Shown here one piece after another: positions 20,623 through 30,346 of a stretch of 64,000 nucleotides of DNA. The stretch lies in assembly GCA_947630825.1 (NCBI GenBank), contig CANRJA010000001.1, positions 124,001 to 188,000 on the forward strand, given 5' to 3'. This DNA is from an uncultured Clostridia bacterium (GTDB taxonomy: Bacteria > Bacillota > Clostridia > Oscillospirales > Ruminococcaceae). Every line of letters starts with the position of its first letter. The stretch's first letter is position 1. The notes under the pieces were generated by a model. It had not been told where the DNA came from. It did not search any database and saw only the letters and a program-made list of their open reading frames with translations. Made by a program: the position numbers and the translations under genes.

Positions 20623-20778
20623 GTTATCACCCCCTTTCGGGGAGAAACCGCTTGCCTTTTAATGTACAGCACTCTCTAATGCACATTATAAAACAAAATA
20701 AATAATTTGTCAAATAATGAAGAATTAAAAGGTCTTAATTCTAAATTTATGGTTTCTAAAATTCTTGCTTCTAAATGC

Positions 20779-20930
20779 TTGACAAAATAAAATTATATGT
20801 TATAATATAAATATAAAAGAGAGTACTGCACACGGCAAATTAATGCCTAGGCGGTATCTCCCAAAATATGGTATTAAAGAAACACCGTTACTTTGAGAGA
20901 GTAAGGCGGTGTTTCTTATTTTTTATGAAA
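20779..20930 (+). ncRNA. Candidate antitoxin-like RNA, cassette copy 3
   Basis: TTGACA (20779) -16- TATAAT (20801); terminator hairpin GAAACACCG...CGGTGTTTC followed by ttattttttat. Confidence 0.6.
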
Positions 20931-20948
20931 ATATGTAAATAAGTTTTA

Positions 20949-21038
20949 CTACTTATTTCGATAAAAGATATTGAAACAAAGTGTGACAATATTGATAATA
21001 AAATTCGCAAATAAAAACAAATCCGAATAGTTTATCAT
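20949..21038 (-). CDS. 29-aa hydrophobic toxin-like peptide, diverged copy 3
   Basis: MINYSDLFLFANFIINIVTLCFNIFYRNK; SD ggagggaggtgag; promoter TTGACA-17-TATAAT on minus strand (21131..21103). Confidence 0.78.
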   Translation of the reverse strand: MINYSDLFLFANFIINIVTLCFNIFYRNK

Positions 21039-21180
21039 TGTCTCACCTCCCTCCAAAGGGAGAAACCGCTTGCCTTTTCATGTACAGCACTCTCTAATGC
21101 ACATTATAAAACAAAATAAATAATTTGTCAAATAATGAAGAATTTTAAGACCTTTTTATTCTAAATATCTTAATTATTTC

Positions 21181-21286
21181 AATTATCCATTGTCAATTAT
21201 CAATTAATAAGCCTGCCGTTTTGAAACGTGAAACATTAAATAAAACTTTTAATAGGCAACACTGCGTGCAGGGGTTACCCCTGCTG
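21181..21286. repeat. Intergenic repeat overlapping the araD 3' end
   Basis: aattatccattgtcaattatcaattaataagcctgccgtt...gcgtgcaggggttacccctgc. Confidence 0.65.
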
Positions 21287-21985
21287 CCCATAGTAAGCGT
21301 TATCTCCGTGCTTTCTGAAAAAATGCTTATCCAAAAGCTGCTGCTGCATTTTAAGTGTCGTTGTCTCCTTTTTATACGCAAGCATCTCCGTATGCCATGC
21401 CATAAAGGCGATCTCTTCAAGAATTACCGCTTTTTCAACAGCCGATATCGCATCGTCCCCCCAAAGAAACGGTCCGTGAGAGTGTACAAGGCAAGCGTTC
21501 ATTCTGGAAGGGCTTGTCCTGTGGGAAACAAAAGTCTCTACAATAACACGTCCTGTGTTTCTTTCATATTCAGAGACTATTTCCTCGTCCGTCATTTTTC
21601 TTGTTACAGGAATAGCTCCGTAAAAGTAGTCGGCGTGAGTTGTACCGTATGCACTTATACTCTTTCCTGCCTGCGCCCATATTGTCGCCCATCTGGAGTG
21701 AGTGTGGACAACAGCGTTTGCATTAGAGAAATTCTTATAAATCTCAAGGTGCGTAGGCATATCAGAACTGGGCTTTAAACTGCCCTCAACTATATTTCCC
21801 TTTAAATCGCATACGACCATTTTATCAGGCGAAAGATCTTCATAAGCAACTCCGCTGGGCTTAATTGCAAACAGACCCTTCTTACGGTCGATTTCTGATA
21901 CGTTGCCCCAAGTTGAAATAACAAGCTTGTTCTCTGGCAGCATCATATTAGCACGGTAAACTCTTTCTTTTAATTCTTCCAGCAT
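21275..21985 (-). CDS. araD: L-ribulose-5-phosphate 4-epimerase
   Basis: MLPENKLVISTWGNVSEIDRKKGLFAIKPSGVAYEDLSPDKMVV, VVHTHSRWATIWAQAG. Confidence 0.93.
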   Translation of the reverse strand: MLEELKERVYRANMMLPENKLVISTWGNVSEIDRKKGLFAIKPSGVAYEDLSPDKMVVCDLKGNIVEGSLKPSSDMPTHLEIYKNFSNANAVVHTHSRWATIWAQAGKSISAYGTTHADYFYGAIPVTRKMTDEEIVSEYERNTGRVIVETFVSHRTSPSRMNACLVHSHGPFLWGDDAISAVEKAVILEEIAFMAWHTEMLAYKKETTTLKMQQQLLDKHFFRKHGDNAYYGQQG

Positions 21986-21986
21986 A

Positions 21987-23660
21987 TCACTTGTTCCTTT
22001 CGGATTTTATTTTCTTAAGCGTTTTCATAACATTGTTTTCCCCTCTGCCGAAGTAGTCGTGCAGTTTTTTATACTCGGCATAAAGCCTGTCATAAACCTC
22101 TGCGTTTTCTTTTATAGGAGAATAGTATTTGTCTTTTACTTTGCCAAGCCTTCGTGCGGCTTCAAAAACGCTGTCGTAACCGCCGTTTTCTTTTCCTGCC
22201 GCAACGCTTGCAAAAATTGCGCTTCCCAGCGCAGGACCCTGAGCCGAGCCTGCAATCTTTACAGGCATATTCAAAACGTCGCTGTAGATCTGCATAGCCA
22301 TTTCGTTTTTAACTGCTATGCCTCCGCTAGCGTAAAACTCCTCAACCTCAACTCCGTTATCCCGAAAGTTCTCAACTATCATTCTGGTACCGTATGCTGT
22401 GGCTTCAATAAGCGCTCGGTACATCTCCTCTGGCTTAGTTGAAAGCGTCATACCCAGCATACAGCCTGTCAAATCTGCGTCGACAAGAACCGAACGGTTT
22501 CCGTTCCACCAGTCGAGAGCCAGCAGACCGCTTTCGCCTGCTCTTTGCTTCTCAGCCAGAGAAGTCAAATACTGATGAATGTCCATACCGTTTGCTTTTG
22601 CCTCTTTATGATAGCTTTCCGGAACGCAGTTGTCAACCAGCCACGCAAAGTGGTCGCCCACGCAGGACTGACCTGCCTCGTAACCGAAAAGTCCCGGCAT
22701 AACGCCGTCCTCGACGACTCCGCACATTCCCGGAACCTGTTTTTCCTCCTCGCCCATAAGAATGTGGCAGGTAGAAGTTCCGATAATGGCTAGCATTTTC
22801 TTAGGTCCGTCGATCGAAACAGACGGAACGCAAACATGGGCGTCAACATTTCCTATACAAACGACCGTACCATCTGAAAGACCTGTTTTATTTGCAAATT
22901 CAGGAGTGATAGTTCCAGCCCTTTCTCCAAGCGGAGTTATCACCTTTCCCAACTTTTCCTCAACGCAGTTTTCAAGCATTGGGTTTAGTGCTTTGAAAAA
23001 CTCTTTTGACGGATAGCCCTTACGCTTATTCCAAATCGCCTTATAGCCCGCTGTGCAGGAATTTCTCGTTTCATTTCCCGTCATCATCCAGACTATCCAG
23101 TCGGCGGCTTCTATCCACCTGTCCATCGCGCTGTAGATCTCAGGTGCTTCGTCGCATATCTGCATAAGCTTTGGTATTGCCCACTCGCTGGAAATCTTTC
23201 CGCCGTAGTTTTTTAGCCACTCTTCTCCTCTTTGTTCGGCAATCTCATTCAGCCGGTTAGCCTCATACTGTGCGGCGTGGTGTTTCCACAGCTTTACCCA
23301 CGAATGAGGATTGTGTTTATACTCGTCTAAAAAGCAAAGTGGCGTTCCGTCCGCTTTGCAGGGAATCATAGTACAAGCCGTAAAATCTGTACCTATTGCT
23401 ACAATATCCTTTGGGTCTACACCGCTTGATTTTATCACCTGCGGTATTGTGTTATATAGAACCTCCAGATAATCCATAGGGTGCTGAAGCGCATAATCGC
23501 TCTCCAGCTTTTCACCGCTTGGCAATTCTTTGTCCATAACGCCGTGAGGGTATTCATATACAGATGAAGCCATTTCCTCACCGGTTGATATATCAAGAAG
23601 CAAAGATCTGCCTGACAGCGAACCAAAATCTATGCCTATAGTATACTTTCCCATATTCAC
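21987..23660 (-). CDS. araB: Ribulokinase
   Basis: [30 protein letters not shown], next to araD. Confidence 0.93.
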   Translation of the reverse strand: MNMGKYTIGIDFGSLSGRSLLLDISTGEEMASSVYEYPHGVMDKELPSGEKLESDYALQHPMDYLEVLYNTIPQVIKSSGVDPKDIVAIGTDFTACTMIPCKADGTPLCFLDEYKHNPHSWVKLWKHHAAQYEANRLNEIAEQRGEEWLKNYGGKISSEWAIPKLMQICDEAPEIYSAMDRWIEAADWIVWMMTGNETRNSCTAGYKAIWNKRKGYPSKEFFKALNPMLENCVEEKLGKVITPLGERAGTITPEFANKTGLSDGTVVCIGNVDAHVCVPSVSIDGPKKMLAIIGTSTCHILMGEEEKQVPGMCGVVEDGVMPGLFGYEAGQSCVGDHFAWLVDNCVPESYHKEAKANGMDIHQYLTSLAEKQRAGESGLLALDWWNGNRSVLVDADLTGCMLGMTLSTKPEEMYRALIEATAYGTRMIVENFRDNGVEVEEFYASGGIAVKNEMAMQIYSDVLNMPVKIAGSAQGPALGSAIFASVAAGKENGGYDSVFEAARRLGKVKDKYYSPIKENAEVYDRLYAEYKKLHDYFGRGENNVMKTLKKIKSERNK

Positions 23661-23820
23661 CGTTCCTTTGTGATAAATATTTTGAACTAAAGCTTAAATT
23701 TTAGTATTATTGTATCATACCGCGAAACTTAAATCAATATATTATCCAAAATTAGTCATGGACTTAGCCAAAAATTTGTGATACAATATAGTTCAAACTA
23801 CATATAAAGGAATATTTAAA

Positions 23821-24504
23821 ATGAAAAGAATAATAATGATTTTTCTGGCAGTCTCCTTACTGCTCTTGATCTCCGGCTGCGATAAAGGCAGTGATAAAAA
23901 GCCATACACGTCATCTGACGTATCATCGTCATCAGTTGAACAGCCTGCTGTTAAGGCTATGGCAAAAGCACATTCAACCGAGGTCGTTGACGGAGTAACT
24001 TACATTGACGGAATTTTGATTGTGAACAAAACCTATTCTTTGCCCAAAAGTTATAACTACGGTTTAACTGACGAAACGCTAAAAGCATTCAATAAAATGA
24101 GGAATGCGGCGGCTAAAGATAACATCTCTTTAGAGATAGCGTCAGGCTTCAGAAGCTATGAGGAACAGGAGACGCTGTATAAAGAATATTCAGCCGAAAA
24201 CGGTCAGAAGGAAGCGGACACATACTCAGCCAGAGCGGGATATTCGGAACACCAGTCGGGTATGGCAATAGACGTAAACGGCGCAGATTTTAGTATGGTC
24301 GGACAAAAGGATATGAAGTGGCTTGAAAAGCACTGTTCCGAATACGGCTTTATAATTCGTTTTCCAAAGGGGAAAGAAAGCATTACAGGATACAGCTACG
24401 AACCGTGGCATATCAGATATGTCGGCAAGAAAACAGCAAAGGAAATGAAAAAGCTGGGCTTGTGCCTTGAGGAGTATCTGGGCGTAGACTCGGAATATAA
24501 ATGA
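23821..24504 (+). CDS. VanY-type D-alanyl-D-alanine carboxypeptidase lipoprotein
   Basis: Lipobox LLISGC; SGFRSYEEQETLY, SARAGYSEHQSGMAIDV, EPWHIRYVG. Confidence 0.92.
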   Translation: MKRIIMIFLAVSLLLLISGCDKGSDKKPYTSSDVSSSSVEQPAVKAMAKAHSTEVVDGVTYIDGILIVNKTYSLPKSYNYGLTDETLKAFNKMRNAAAKDNISLEIASGFRSYEEQETLYKEYSAENGQKEADTYSARAGYSEHQSGMAIDVNGADFSMVGQKDMKWLEKHCSEYGFIIRFPKGKESITGYSYEPWHIRYVGKKTAKEMKKLGLCLEEYLGVDSEYK

Positions 24505-24630
24505 AAGTAAAATTTTTCTATCAGAACTATGTGAAAAAAGATAGGTTCGTGTCTCTAACTTCTATTTTCTTGCTTCTAAGCGAATAATGAACAATTGAAT
24601 AATTGCTTTAAAACTCTTGTCTCTAAATAC

Positions 24631-24766
24631 TTGACAAAATAAAATTATATGTTATAATGTAGATATAAAAGAGAGTGCTGTACATGGCAAATTAATGCCG
24701 AGGCGGTTACTCCTAAGTGTTGTTAAAGAACAACCGGCTTTTGGAGATAGGCGGTTGTTCTTTTTT
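24631..24766 (+). ncRNA. Candidate antitoxin-like RNA, cassette copy 4
   Basis: TTGACA (24631) -16- TATAAT (24653); terminator GAACAACCG...CGGTTGTTCTTTTTT. Confidence 0.65.
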
Positions 24767-24786
24767 ATGTATAAATAAAAAATCTT

Positions 24787-24876
24787 CTAATTTTTCTTAT
24801 TGAATATAAGAAAAGCTAGAGTGATAATCTCGGTTATCATACTAATGAATGAAAACAATTCATAAAATGATACCAT
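24787..24876 (-). CDS. 29-aa hydrophobic toxin-like peptide, copy 4
   Basis: Same protein as copy 1; promoter TTGACA-17-TATAAT on minus strand (24967..24939). Confidence 0.75.
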   Translation of the reverse strand: MVSFYELFSFISMITEIITLAFLIFNKKN

Positions 24877-25218
24877 ATTACCACCCCCTTTCGGGGAGAA
24901 ACCGCCTGCCTTTTTATGTACAGCACTCTCTTATGAACATTATAAATTAAAATAAATAATTTGTCAAATAATAAAGAATTTTAAGACTTGTTGTTTCTAA
25001 TATCTTTCCTTATTTAATTATCCATTGTCAATTATCAATTAATAAGCCTGCCGTTTTGAAACGTAAAACATTAAATAAAACTTTTAATAGGCAGCAAAGC
25101 CTCCGGCGTCACGCCGGTCTTGCTTCTAAAATTCTTGCCTATAGTTGCTTTTTTTCTTTTAATAGTGTATAATATGGTAAAGTTAAAAGTAAAGAGTGAA
25201 AAGGTGGGAATTTAAAAC

Positions 25219-26313
25219 TTGGAGATTCTTGATAAAAATAATGAAGAGCAGTGCAGTGAATACGAAGCATTTGCAAGTACAGATAAAAACGGAGTTTTTT
25301 TGCAGTCTCTTAACTGGACTAAGGTTAAAGATAACTGGGGCTGGGAGGCTGTAATTTCAAGAGATTCAAACGGCAAAATACAGGGAACTTGTCTTGTACT
25401 TATAAAGAAAATACCTATATTCGGCTGTTCATTTCTCTACGCTTCTCACGGTCCTGTATGCGATTACCACAACAAAGACGTTATTGAGGATTTGTTCGAG
25501 GGTATAAAGGTGCTTGCAAAAAAGTATAATTGCTATGAGTTTATGTGGGATCCCTGCTTTTCTGAAAAAGATGAAAAGGCAAAGAACATTCTTAAAGAAA
25601 TGGGATTTTCTCATATTGAAAACGCGCCTGAGCTTTCTACCATTCAGGCTAGAAACAACTATATGCTGTTAAACATCGAGGGCAAAACTCCCGACGAGGT
25701 TATGGCAAGCTTTCATTCAAAGTGGAGATATAATATACGCCTAGCTTCCCGTAAGGGAGTTGTATGCAGAGCGTGCGGACCTGAGGCTATAGATGATTTC
25801 TATCCAATGATGGCTGAAACGGGTACCCGTGACGGCTTTGCAATAAGACCTAAAGAGTATTTTGTTAAAATGCTCACCGCACTTGGCAAAGAGCATTGTA
25901 GACTGTATATGTGTTATCTGCAAAATGAGGACGGAACAGAAACTCCTGTTTCGGGAGCAATAACAACACAGTATGCGGGAAAGACCTGCTATGTTTACGG
26001 AGCTTCTTCAAATAAGCACAGAAATGTTATGCCTAACCATCTTATGCAGTGGACTATGATCCAGTGGGCTTTGGAAAACAACAATTTTATTTACGATTTT
26101 CAGGGCATACCTTTTTATACCGACGAAACCCACCCCAACTACGGCGTATACAAATTCAAAAAGGGCTTTAACGGCGAGGTGGTTACCTATGCTGGAGAGT
26201 TTTATTATACGTTTTCTCCATTCAAGAAAAAACTTGTGAATTTCTTTGAAAAAATATACAGAGGTCTTCACGAGCTGCAAAGAAAAATAAAGATTGCCAC
26301 AAGACATACTTAA
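25219..26313 (+). CDS. FemAB-type peptidoglycan bridge aminoacyltransferase
   Basis: GCSFLYASHGPVCDYH, KWRYNIRLASRKGV, YDFQGIP..TDETHPNYGVYKFKKGFNGE; TTG start. Confidence 0.87.
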   Translation: MEILDKNNEEQCSEYEAFASTDKNGVFLQSLNWTKVKDNWGWEAVISRDSNGKIQGTCLVLIKKIPIFGCSFLYASHGPVCDYHNKDVIEDLFEGIKVLAKKYNCYEFMWDPCFSEKDEKAKNILKEMGFSHIENAPELSTIQARNNYMLLNIEGKTPDEVMASFHSKWRYNIRLASRKGVVCRACGPEAIDDFYPMMAETGTRDGFAIRPKEYFVKMLTALGKEHCRLYMCYLQNEDGTETPVSGAITTQYAGKTCYVYGASSNKHRNVMPNHLMQWTMIQWALENNNFIYDFQGIPFYTDETHPNYGVYKFKKGFNGEVVTYAGEFYYTFSPFKKKLVNFFEKIYRGLHELQRKIKIATRHT

Positions 26314-26394
26314 AGTCTGATACTTGCATTTTATTTGTTATTTGGTTATAATATAATTATAATGATAATATAAATACGAAAGGATGTATAAATT

Positions 26395-26598
26395 ATGGCT
26401 TTTGAAGTTAAAAGAGATACTATTATCGGCGATGTTCTTGACGCCGACAAAGATACCGCGCCTTTCTTTTTAGAAATGGGTATGCACTGTCTCGGCTGCC
26501 CGTCATCAAGGGGAGAAACTATCGAACAGGCTTGTGCTGTTCACGGCGTTGACGCAGACGAGCTTGTTGAAAAGCTGAACGCACATTTCGGAAACTAA
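26395..26598 (+). CDS. DUF1858 domain protein
   Basis: TIIGDVLDADKDTAPFFLEMGMHCLGCPSSRGETIEQACAVHGVD. Confidence 0.9.
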   Translation: MAFEVKRDTIIGDVLDADKDTAPFFLEMGMHCLGCPSSRGETIEQACAVHGVDADELVEKLNAHFGN

Positions 26599-26650
26599 AA
26601 CCATATAGGGCGGCAGTTTTGCCGCCCTTAAATTTTATAGGAAACAAGCT

Positions 26651-27355
26651 ATGATAAACTTAGACAACAGATTAAAGCAGTGTGCCGAATTTGTATCGGG
26701 AAAAGGCTGTGCCGCAGACGTGGGTACGGACCACGCATATCTTGCGGTTCACTTAATTACAAGCGGCATTTGCAAGAAAGTCATCGCCTGCGATCTAAGA
26801 GAAGGACCTTTGCAAATTGCAAAAGAGCATATCCATAACGAAGGCTTAGATGGAACAATTCAAACTGTTCTTTCCGACGGTTTAGACAATATCTCTCCCG
26901 ACGGCGTAAGCGACATTATAATCGCAGGTATGGGCGGAGAGCTTATAGCTAGAATAATCTCAAGAGCAGAGTGGGTAAAGAAAAACAAAGTAAACCTTAT
27001 TCTTCAGCCTATGACAAAAGCAAGCGACCTTAGAAAATTTCTTTTTGAAAACGGATTTATAATAAAACGGGAAAAAGCCGTAAAAAGCGAGCCGTTTATA
27101 TATTCTGTTATAAATGCCCAATACTCCGAAGCCTCTGCAATTTACGATAACTATGAAATTTATACAGGCGGTCTTGATTTTAACAGCAAGCTCGACAGAG
27201 AATATTTGAAAATTCAGGCGAACAGGCTTATAATTGCAGGTAAGGGTATGTTAAAATCCGCAAACAAAAGCGAAAATATGATTTTAAACGGCAAAGAAAA
27301 AATACGGCTTGGAAACATCATTTTAAACAGGCTAGAAGAAGTAAGAAAGGACTGA
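26651..27355 (+). CDS. trmK: tRNA (adenine22-N1)-methyltransferase TrmK-like
   Basis: LKQCAEFVSGKGCAADVGTDHAYLAVHL, IIAGMGGELIARII, LILQPMTKASDLRKFL. Confidence 0.92.
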   Translation: MINLDNRLKQCAEFVSGKGCAADVGTDHAYLAVHLITSGICKKVIACDLREGPLQIAKEHIHNEGLDGTIQTVLSDGLDNISPDGVSDIIIAGMGGELIARIISRAEWVKKNKVNLILQPMTKASDLRKFLFENGFIIKREKAVKSEPFIYSVINAQYSEASAIYDNYEIYTGGLDFNSKLDREYLKIQANRLIIAGKGMLKSANKSENMILNGKEKIRLGNIILNRLEEVRKD

Positions 27356-27359
27356 GTTT

Positions 27360-28124
27360 ATGTCACAGGTAATTGACATTTACAAGGCTCTTGATGAGCT
27401 TGCTCCGTTTTCGTCTCAAACGAGTTGGGACAACAGCGGAGTTTTGGTAGGCAGCTTATCAAGCAAAGTTAAAAAAATAATTCTAACTTTAGACATTACA
27501 TACGAAACGGCTGTTGAGGCTTACAAAATCGGCGCCGACCTAGTTATCTCGCACCACCCTGTTATATTCTCACCTCTAAAGCGCCTTGAAGAAAACAACC
27601 CGGCTGTGGTTTTATCAAAGCACAACATAACCGCAATTTGTATGCACACAAATTTCGATATAGCAAACGGCGGTATGAATGATATTCTATGCGAAAAGCT
27701 AGGTTTTTCTCCGAACGAGGGAGAGGTTCTGAATGAAAATGATAATATAGGCAGGATATGCTGTCTTTCAAAGCCGGCTGATGTTCCTACCGTTGCAAAA
27801 TGGGTCAAAGACGCTCTCGGCTGCCGGATAGTGAGATATAATGACGCAGGCAGGGAAGTTTCAAAAGTAGGTATATGCTCTGGCTCAGGGGCGGAATACT
27901 TTTCTGACGCACTTGAAAAAGGCTGTCAACTTCTGATAACGGGAGACATAAAGCATCACGACTTTATTGACGCTCACAACGCAGGTATCTCATTGATAGA
28001 CGCCGGACATTTTTACACAGAAAATATATTTTACGACAAACTAAAAGCATTTCTGCTGGGTAGGTTTCCCGAATTGGAGATAGAAGTCAGCCGCAAAAAC
28101 ATCGACATCGTAAATGTAATTTAA
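27360..28124 (+). CDS. Nif3-like (DUF34) protein
   Basis: SQTSWDNSGVLVG, ADLVISHHPVIF, CMHTNFDIANGGMNDIL. Confidence 0.93.
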   Translation: MSQVIDIYKALDELAPFSSQTSWDNSGVLVGSLSSKVKKIILTLDITYETAVEAYKIGADLVISHHPVIFSPLKRLEENNPAVVLSKHNITAICMHTNFDIANGGMNDILCEKLGFSPNEGEVLNENDNIGRICCLSKPADVPTVAKWVKDALGCRIVRYNDAGREVSKVGICSGSGAEYFSDALEKGCQLLITGDIKHHDFIDAHNAGISLIDAGHFYTENIFYDKLKAFLLGRFPELEIEVSRKNIDIVNVI

Positions 28125-28194
28125 TTGCAAGCAGGCGGCTTTTGTGTTATACTCATAAAAGAAATAAATTCTTAAACGAAACGAGGACATTATA

Positions 28195-28776
28195 ATGAAA
28201 CTTTTAGAAAGAATCAGACGTATGGAGCTTCTTATGGCAGTGATAAGCCTTATACTCGGAGTTATAATGGTTATTTTTCCACAGAAAACTATGAGCGTTA
28301 TCTGCTACGTTATAGCAGGAGCTATTCTCCTTTACGGAGTTATAGATATAATAAGCTATTTCACCTCAAAGTCTTACGAGGGTAATTTCAGCCTGACTCT
28401 GTTAAGAGGCGTAGTCGCGTCGGTGATAGGAATAATAATATTCATCAGACCGTCTTACCTATCGACGTTTATCCCAATCGTTTTGGGAATACTCCTTATC
28501 ATAGACGGCATTACCTCAATTCAGAAGTCGGTTTTTCTGAAAAACAACAACGTATATTTCTGGCACATAAGTATGATCGAATCTATTCTGACGCTTGCGC
28601 TGGGTATCTTTGTACTTATCAATCCGCTTTCGGCACAGAATGCTATAATAATTTGTTTGGGTATCTCATTTATCTGGTACGGAATAACAAGCGTTTGGAA
28701 CTATCTTTACGTTCAGAAGAAAATCAATTTTATAAGAGAAGCCGAGTTAAAAAATGAAATTATTGATATCGACTAA
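28195..28776 (+). CDS. DUF308 / HdeD-like membrane protein
   Basis: Multiple TM helices, VISLILGVIMVIFPQKTM..., repeated DUF308-like pattern. Confidence 0.8.
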   Translation: MKLLERIRRMELLMAVISLILGVIMVIFPQKTMSVICYVIAGAILLYGVIDIISYFTSKSYEGNFSLTLLRGVVASVIGIIIFIRPSYLSTFIPIVLGILLIIDGITSIQKSVFLKNNNVYFWHISMIESILTLALGIFVLINPLSAQNAIIICLGISFIWYGITSVWNYLYVQKKINFIREAELKNEIIDID

Positions 28777-28790
28777 AGCGAATGCAAAAT

Positions 28791-28824
28791 AAGGACCTCC
28801 GCCAAACAGCGGAGGTCCTTTTAT
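28791..28824. terminator. Bidirectional intrinsic terminator
   Basis: AAGGACCTCCGC-caaaca-GCGGAGGTCCTTTT between convergent genes. Confidence 0.9.
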
Positions 28825-28837
28825 GTATTTCTGCTAT

Positions 28838-29962
28838 TTATTTTATATTACACAAAAGAAGTATTCTTTTGAACAGCCATACTGCCGCAAAAGAAATTAC
28901 CAGAACAGCAAGCGAAAACCATAGAACTCCGAAAACGCCGCCGTACTTATAAGGGTCAAGCCCCAGTTTCACCATAAAAACCTTAATAGGTATAATGTGC
29001 ACAAGGTAAATGCCAAACGAGCAGCTATCAACCTGTCTTATGATTTTAAACAGAACACCGCTTTTTGCATTGCGAAACCAATAGAAAAGTGAAAACACAC
29101 CTAAGGCTATCAGCAAAAATCCGGGCGAGCTGTTAAAGCTGTAAAGTACATAGCAAATTGATTTAACAGCCTCGTTATAAACTGTTTTCTCAAGCAAAAC
29201 GAAAAAAGAAATAAAAACAATTCCGCTCAGTATTAAAACGACGCTGATAACAGGTTTTATCTTTACAAATTCCTTATGAACTGCGTAACCTAAAAACAGA
29301 TACAGCGGCCAGACCTTTTGAATGAAAATATAAAACGCAGGATTGCTTATATCCTGTAAATCCGAACTCAGGCTTGCGCTTTGATTTAAAATTGAAAGAG
29401 ACTTAATTATCCCGTTAAATGTTATATCAAAAGCTATCAGAAAAACACCTAAAAGTACAATAAGGTATAAAATATCTCTTTTGTTAGTATTAGCTGTGAT
29501 TTTTCTGAAAATGGGAAGCATAAGGTATATTGCTATAACCATATACAAATACCACATATGTACCCACGATTTATTTAACGCTGCATTTTTAAGTCCGTTA
29601 GCCAAAGTGTAAAGCGTTATGCTTTCACCCGACAGCAAAGCGTCTATAAGCTCAAACAATACCGAGAAAACCACAATGGCAATAACCATTCTCAGAATGT
29701 ACTTGCCAAAAATCTTTTTGTAAGTAATATTTCTTGCAGGGTCGAGAAGAAGCGCTCCTGTAATCATAACAAAACAGGGAACTGCCCAATTCATAACATA
29801 CTGGATAATCAAAGAAATATTCATTTGACTATCGTTTATTACAAAAATACCGTCAGAGGCAAGCGAGCAGGAGTATTTAAAGCAATGAAGTACGACTATG
29901 CACACGCACGCCAATACTCTTAATACGCTCAGGTAACCTATTTGTTTGCTGTTTTCACTCAT
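28838..29962 (-). CDS. Acyltransferase family 3 membrane protein
   Basis: LSVLRVLACVCIVVLHC; about 10 TM helices. Confidence 0.85.
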   Translation of the reverse strand: MSENSKQIGYLSVLRVLACVCIVVLHCFKYSCSLASDGIFVINDSQMNISLIIQYVMNWAVPCFVMITGALLLDPARNITYKKIFGKYILRMVIAIVVFSVLFELIDALLSGESITLYTLANGLKNAALNKSWVHMWYLYMVIAIYLMLPIFRKITANTNKRDILYLIVLLGVFLIAFDITFNGIIKSLSILNQSASLSSDLQDISNPAFYIFIQKVWPLYLFLGYAVHKEFVKIKPVISVVLILSGIVFISFFVLLEKTVYNEAVKSICYVLYSFNSSPGFLLIALGVFSLFYWFRNAKSGVLFKIIRQVDSCSFGIYLVHIIPIKVFMVKLGLDPYKYGGVFGVLWFSLAVLVISFAAVWLFKRILLLCNIK

Positions 29963-29971
29963 ATGTATGCA

Positions 29972-30346
29972 TTAATATAATGCCGCATCGTTGCCGACGC
30001 AGCCGCCGTTTTGATCCTGAACTCTGACCTCTGCCGGAGTTTGATTTTCAGTGGTTTGTACGGCCTTGTATTCTGTTGTATATACTTCAGTTGTAGTAGT
30101 TGCTGCTTTACTGCTTGTTTTCTTCTTCGACTGCTTGGTCTTGCTTTTTGTCTTATCTTGCTTAGCTGACGAAGAGGTCGTCGTTGTGGTTGTAGTCGTA
30201 GTTGTTGTAGTAGTTGTAGAAGCAGTTATACTGCTGTCTGTTTTTGCATCAGAAGCTGAATTATTTTCACCGCACCCTGCAAAAACCATACAGGACATTA
30301 AAACAAGTGCGGAAACTAAAGCCAATTTACCTTTAAACATATGCAT
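29972..30346 (-). CDS. Thr-rich lipoprotein
   Basis: Lipobox VFAGC then poly-Thr and Lys/Ser-rich linker. Confidence 0.7.
   Translation of the reverse strand: MHMFKGKLALVSALVLMSCMVFAGCGENNSASDAKTDSSITASTTTTTTTTTTTTTTSSSAKQDKTKSKTKQSKKKTSSKAATTTTEVYTTEYKAVQTTENQTPAEVRVQDQNGGCVGNDAALY

Noticed and set aside
21221-21778. ORF 21221..21778 (+), 185 aa
   Set aside because: Antisense to araD over most of its length; no recognisable motifs.
15711-24930. CRISPR array
   Set aside because: The repeated segments are about 300-bp cassettes kilobases apart with internal ORF and promoters, not short repeats with regular spacers.
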